From contig CM012954.1 in assembly GCA_000181795.3 (NCBI GenBank), forward strand, positions 16,411,766-16,460,564: a stretch of DNA of 48,799 nucleotides, in the 5' to 3' direction. A program made the position numbers and the translations under genes. Under the pieces are notes generated by a model. It did not search any database, was not told where the DNA came from, and saw only the letters and a list, made by a program, of their open reading frames with translations. Below, piece after piece: positions 45,093 through 48,799 of the stretch. Numbering within the stretch: the stretch's first letter is position 1; every line of letters begins with the position of its first letter. Source of the DNA: Trichinella spiralis (lineage: Eukaryota > Nematoda > Enoplea > Trichinellida > Trichinellidae).

Positions 45093-48000
45093 CTGTAGAA
45101 GGCTGTTTTTGATGGAGTGTGGCAGAAATTTAATGGATATTAGTCTTCAAAGGGTTAAATATGATTATGTTTTCCTATATTTTATGTTTTACACCATAAT
45201 ATATTATTATATAAATATTTGAATCTTTGTATGCATGTTTTGGCTTTTCGTTTCTGCTGCAGATTTATAGCAGACTTGTGAAATCTTTTCGAAAATGAAG
45301 TAACAACGTAAACGTTCATTTCATGTTTTTCACAGAACAGATTTTATTCATCAAAATTATTATTATTTTTCTGTGTTTAGAGATTTGGAAGTTTTTGCAG
45401 TTTTATAAAATTGAATGGATACATTTTTTACAAAATTAAAATTTCAGTAAGATTTTATATTGTTGTTGTTGTTTTGTGTTGATTGTTGCTATTTAGTCTT
45501 GTAGCATAAATATTTAACCCATTACAGTAAAGCACGTTATTGTACCTGAATTCCCAATAATGCTGTATGAATAAATTTGATGGCTGTCATTGTTTTACTT
45601 TGCGATCTTGCCAGTCTTGTTGGTACTCAATATAGTTATGTACCCTACGACGTTACAAGTCTCACATGAGAAGCAAGTAAGAATTTGTGCATGTGACAAT
45701 TGCATTTTTACTTCTGTCATTTTTTTTATATGATGTGAATTGAGTGAAAAAAAATGATGATGCATGGATTCATAAAATTGAAGCAGATTTACAATAAATA
45801 ATGAAATTATTTCTTTTTCAACATTTATTATTATCATTGTTGTTGTTGTTGAAGAGGAAAAAATTTCTCGAGGGTGGGAAGATTTTGCGATTTTATGAAC
45901 TTTACACAGGGGTGAGTGGGTTGCTTGATTTTTTATTGATAATTGGAATAGTTGAAAGTAAAACAAATAGTAAAATTGGCCTACTGCTAATTGATGAGAG
46001 TGTTCGATGTAAATAAATGTTACCATAGGATTAGAAACATTTAAAAGCAGAAATTGCTTTATTCTGTTCAATTCAATTCAATTCAATTATATAGTAGATT
46101 TGTTAGTACGATTCATTGCTGTGAAATGCGCAATTTGAAAATTAGTGCACCACTTTAGCAGTTTGCAAAGTTATCATCGCATCATTGGCAAGTTTACAGT
46201 GTAAAGTGAAATATAAAAACGACCAGATGTTTGAGGTGCTCTTCGGATGCATTTATGCGGATGCGCGTTGAGCTTGTCAATAATAAACAAACTGCACTTG
46301 ATTAGTGTCACAATACCTGCCGGCACCGATTTTGCTCAACAAGGAATGCACAGTTGCTGAACGGAAAATTTGCTATCCATGCATCATTGACTTGTTTAAT
46401 TCACGCTGATTTGATTGATCAAATTTGTTCCTCTTGGAAAATATCCCATTATTGTGATGAAATTTTTTTAACAGAGCGCATATTGCAGCAATAGCACGCT
46501 GTTCAGCGCCACACACCTAGTTAAGTAAATTAGTCAAATATGTGAACATCCGTTGACACTGTATGAATGCAGATAATCAAATAGTTGAAAACTTTCATTA
46601 CATCTAACGCTATAATAGATATTAAAAAAGGGGACATTTGACATTTTCCATATCAGGTAAAGCAGCTCACAAACAATGCAAATCTAAAAAATGTTGACAA
46701 AGACACACAAATAAGATCAAAGACATTGGTTAGTCAGTCGAATATGTTAATTGTAGGTTTATTTACTTCACGAAAATATCAGGAAATGATTAATTGCACT
46801 TTTTATTTATAATTTTTTACTGAAAAAATTTCAGCATTCAATTTTCGAAAAACATCCTTTAAATTTATATCAATGTTACTTGCGCGTCATTAAAAGCATA
46901 CAGTTTTTAATTGATATCGAACTAATCTTTTTAATAATAATAGTAATGATTATAGTTTTATTTGATTATATTTAAAAAACATATTTTGCATCATCTCTTG
47001 GCTACATTTGCCTAACCTGCAGTTCAAATTATGTTCAATTTTAAATAATTCAAGCAGTTTAAAATAAGAGAAGGTGCGATGAAAAGGAATTTATCTGAAA
47101 TTAATGTGTCATTGCGTGGAATTTATTTGAATTTTTTTAGAACTGCATTGCGAATTAAGAGTCGAACAATAATAGACGTGCATTTGGAAAACGGTCCAGA
47201 ATAATAAATAATTAAAGTCGTGGCTTGTTCCTAGCTGTTTATTAGACTTTGAAAAGGCATTACGCTATCAAAGTTCTTCATTCTATCAAAGGTAATATGA
47301 TGTGCTATATGCATAATTCACTTGCTCATTTTTATACAACATATCAGAATGTTCTCTTCATGGTCAGTTAGCTATTCGGCAAATCAACGTGATGATCACT
47401 AGACAAGCTGAGCGTTCAATTCTACTCTTTAATATCATCGATAATTGAAAGGTAAGATTTTTTTACAACTGAGCTAAGCTTCTGTGCAGGTATAGTATAT
47501 TTGCAGGACTTGAGCAATATGTCTGTTGAAAACTAACATATTTATTTCAATTTCCTTCAGCTAACCTTCGGATCAGCTCACTCGATGCTTCGATAGGAAA
47601 TTGAATATCATATTAATGCATGTTTCATTTTGGTTGGTGAGAAATTTGCTAAAACTCCAATTTAGCAATATTGATATCTGTAAAAGTATTGTAAACAGCA
47701 ACATTGTAATAAACTTTGTAATCAAAACGAATCGTTTCGAATATATGATATTTCTGAACCGTTGTTAGTTATTATTGAATGAAATTGTTTAAATAAAAAT
47801 TTTCAAAATTATCAGAATTGCTTTAATGCATAAACAAAAGCAGCATCAATTTTGCTGAAGTTATACGATTTTTTTGGTGAGAAAATTTCTATTTATTAAA
47901 ATTATTTGCCATACACCCTTATCAAACTGTTTCAAATATTTCCATCTCTATTATCTAAATTCAAATAGCTTCTTTGTTATCCACATGAACAATATGTGAA

Positions 48001-48799
48001 CAAATGCGCCATCAGAAAGAAGTACTGGCGACAAAAATGTGGCAGATTTATTTACATGATTGCAGGATATACACGAATTTTCACTTTATGCAATTTATAA
48101 GCAACTCAATCTCCACTATGAGCATACGATTAATGATGAAGCATTGGATACTGTATGAGAAATGTAATTTCAGGGACAATTCAATTGCCGGGAAAATGGA
48201 AAGTATTGTTTTACAGAATAATAACAAAATAATCGATCTACTTTGCACGTAATTTTAGCGCATATTTTCTATATCATCATCAGTTGTTTAAACTTATTGA
48301 AACGCATTTTCAAAGTTATTTATGAATTATTGATTATTTAATGTGCCCTGCTTTTCTGAACGACTCAGCTGTAGCGACAAGGATAATAGTTGGTTACTCT
48401 ATTTTTGAATGTATTTCAAATACATCAGTTTTGGGGGAAAATCTTTTTATTATGTGTTTGCTAATTTTCAGTAAAATAACCTTGCAATATTTCAGATCAA
48501 CAGCATGTTCATCGTTCAGCTGCCGCTGATATTCAGGTATGCAAATTCAGTTGTAAAAGGGCGGCAATTTAGCTTGAAACAAAATCACTAACAAATCCAT
48601 AGACAATTATGGATGAACATTGATTTAAATCATAATAACACAACAGAAATGGAAAGGAATTTAGATTAACAAAGATCAAGAAGAGTCTGATAAGCATTCA
48701 TGACTCAAAAGGGAATTGTTCTACATTCTACATACAATACTTTATAAATTACAGTGAAATCGTAATAACGTTTAGCAGTTAGTAAAGTTTACCATAATG
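45093..48799. other. AT-rich region with no supported gene
   Basis: About 3.7 kb of AT-rich DNA with scattered short open frames. The longest, 158 codons on the minus strand at 45595-46071, is rich in Ser, Thr, His, Ile and Phe and matches no family I recognise. A short ATTCA tandem run lies at 46069-46087. I see no tRNA, transposon end or exon chain. Confidence 0.5.

Noticed and set aside
45595-46071. 158-codon minus-strand open frame
   Set aside because: Its composition is AT-driven, it has low-complexity Thr and Ser runs, no family match and no supporting exon context.
1-48799. CRISPR arrays, bacterial operons, prophage or plasmid features
   Set aside because: The window is intron-rich nuclear DNA of an animal. 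No regularly spaced direct repeats of the CRISPR type are seen.

Overview
The window looks like AT-rich nuclear DNA from a nematode. Genes are broken into small exons by many short introns, most 40-200 bases long, with splice acceptors close to TTTTCAG. One gene is a nematode-style hedgehog-related protein with a Hint domain, and several proteins resemble their C. elegans relatives most closely. A clade I (enoplean) worm is my guess, but nothing here fixes genus or species. I traced exon structures by eye. For eight genes the exon lengths add up to an intact frame from start to stop; the ninth runs off the left edge.

Layout, left to right: 3' part of GDP-mannose pyrophosphorylase beta (+, 840-2241); calmodulin-like EF-hand protein (-, 2974-5589); a 5.5 kb gene-poor stretch; MAIP1-like mitochondrial matrix protein (+, 11049-12149); flavin-containing monooxygenase (-, 12942-14847); hedgehog-related secreted protein (+, 16882-19627); MINDY-family deubiquitinase (+, 20695-22590); rabenosyn-5 (-, 23143-25352); PHD+SET protein of the KMT2E/SETD5/UpSET group (+, 27776-32583); SLC18B1-type vesicular transporter (-, 33827-37940). 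Neighbours are mostly head-to-head or tail-to-tail, and I see no operon.

The right end differs. A GC-rich, palindrome-rich fossil block (about 40609-41880) abuts a decayed piggyBac transposase (about 41885-43130) carrying an out-of-place second copy of part of itself (43107-43277). A decayed hAT transposase with its right terminal repeat follows (43763-45092). The last 3.7 kb shows no gene I can support.

The genes share no single pathway. Two deal with endosomes and vesicles (rabenosyn-5, SLC18B1-like); the rest cover sugar-nucleotide synthesis, calcium signalling, mitochondria, xenobiotic oxidation, cuticle/epidermal-type secretion, ubiquitin chain trimming and chromatin. I found no convincing new biological system. 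The most unusual features are a long imperfect inverted repeat between the convergent MINDY and rabenosyn genes whose two arms each supply a poly(A) signal to one gene, the dense palindromes in the GC-rich block, a GC-AG intron in the monooxygenase gene, and orphan splice acceptors just upstream of three start codons.
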